From Limisphaerales bacterium (lineage in GTDB: Bacteria > Verrucomicrobiota > Verrucomicrobiia > Limisphaerales > UBA8199), in contig JANXQE010000534.1 in the NCBI GenBank assembly GCA_025356925.1, positions 1-5,907 on the forward strand: a DNA stretch of 5,907 nucleotides, written 5' to 3'. A model generated the notes under the pieces. It saw only the letters and a program-made list of their open reading frames with translations, was not told the DNA's origin and ran no database searches. The position numbers and the translations under genes were made by a program. This document shows positions 5,594 through 5,907 of this stretch, piece after piece (the first letter of the stretch is position 1; each line of letters opens with the position of its first letter).

Positions 5594-5907
5594 ATGAACT
5601 TAATTTCACCTTTATTTGGCCTCGGCACATCCAGCCATGCCCTTTCCTTTGCCTGGCAGCATCTTACCAAGGAAGGCTTTTGTACGATTCTGGCCCTCCT
5701 GGTCGTGTCGATTTTCAGTTGGACGGTGATCATCAGCAAGGCTCGCCAGCTTATCCGCGCACACCGGATGGGGAAGAAGTTTTTCGCTGCCTACCGTGCC
5801 ACGCGTGACCCGCTGGAAATCTTTCGGCGGACGGAGCAATTCGATGGCGCCCCCGCCTACGAGCTCTATGTCACTGGGGCGGAGGAAGCCGAGTACCACC
5901 TGAAGAA
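5594..5907 (+). CDS. MotA/TolQ/ExbB proton channel family protein, N-terminal part (runs off window)
   Basis: The frame is open from ATG 5594 to the right edge, 104 codons and two bases, with no stop. A short amphipathic start is followed by LTKEGFCTILALLVVSIFSWTVI (about residues 24-46), a first transmembrane helix typical of ExbB/TolQ. The S-x-F/I-S-W-x-V/I-I-x-x-K pattern before a basic cytoplasmic segment (KARQLIRAHRMGKKFF, 49-64) is characteristic. The following region (RATRDPLEIF ... APAYELYVTGAEE) matches the cytoplasmic linker before the second helix. In the family this inner-membrane subunit works with ExbD/TolR to use proton flow, powering TonB-dependent transport or envelope integrity. 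ExbD and TonB genes would be expected just downstream. GGGGG eight bases before the ATG is the likely ribosome binding site; an in-frame TTG at 5579 is a less likely start. Exact subfamily (ExbB or TolQ) cannot be decided from the visible part. Confidence 0.88.
   Translation, partial: MNLISPLFGLGTSSHALSFAWQHLTKEGFCTILALLVVSIFSWTVIISKARQLIRAHRMGKKFFAAYRATRDPLEIFRRTEQFDGAPAYELYVTGAEEAEYHLK

Overview
The window looks like a chromosomal segment of a member of the Verrucomicrobiota, most likely near the Pedosphaera/Limisphaerales group. This is inferred from protein signatures, not from a database search. The first gene ends in the C-terminal module typical of secreted proteins of that phylum (a TIGQPDA...YSLTGGFWS stretch, then a W/L/F-rich beta domain ending in FRLAHP). 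Two genes carry PEP-CTERM sorting tails, and the window also holds a secreted alkaline-phosphatase-superfamily phosphodiesterase, an AraC-type regulator and an ExbB/TolQ-type protein. About 77% of the window is coding. There are no tRNA or rRNA genes, CRISPR arrays or recognisable mobile elements.

Layout. Positions 2-301 (+) are the 3' end of a large secreted protein whose start lies outside the window. It is followed by a structured non-coding stretch (303-460) with a weak hairpin, a possible H-type pseudoknot and a very strong intrinsic terminator. Positions 461-798 hold no convincing gene but contain three closely spaced palindromes. Positions 799-1489 (+) are a PEP-CTERM protein gene split by an apparent one-base frameshift near 1312-1314: the annotatable ORF stops at 1344, and the PEP-CTERM anchor is read in another frame to 1489. 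A strong terminator follows at 1511-1538. A second, intact PEP-CTERM gene lies convergently at 2322-1618 (-). After a gene-free stretch (about 2335-2707) comes a type I phosphodiesterase/nucleotide pyrophosphatase-like enzyme on the minus strand (4393-2708). It is divergent from an AraC-family regulator at 4623-5450 (+). The shared 229-bp control region carries an 8-bp direct repeat at 22-bp spacing, a geometry expected of an AraC-type operator. At the right edge, after a 143-bp gap with a perfect 7+7 inverted repeat, an ExbB/TolQ/MotA-family proton-channel subunit begins at 5594 and runs off the window.

How the parts relate. The two PEP-CTERM proteins are probably exported, anchored and processed by an exosortase encoded elsewhere. 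The phosphodiesterase has its own signal peptide and would act outside the cytoplasmic membrane. The AraC regulator may control the divergent phosphodiesterase gene, its own gene, or both. The ExbB-like protein would open a separate energy-transduction cluster (ExbB-ExbD-TonB) continuing to the right. I see no sign of a defence system or another clearly novel multi-gene system. The most noteworthy items are the frameshifted PEP-CTERM gene, the candidate structured RNA at 303-460 and the two candidate operators.
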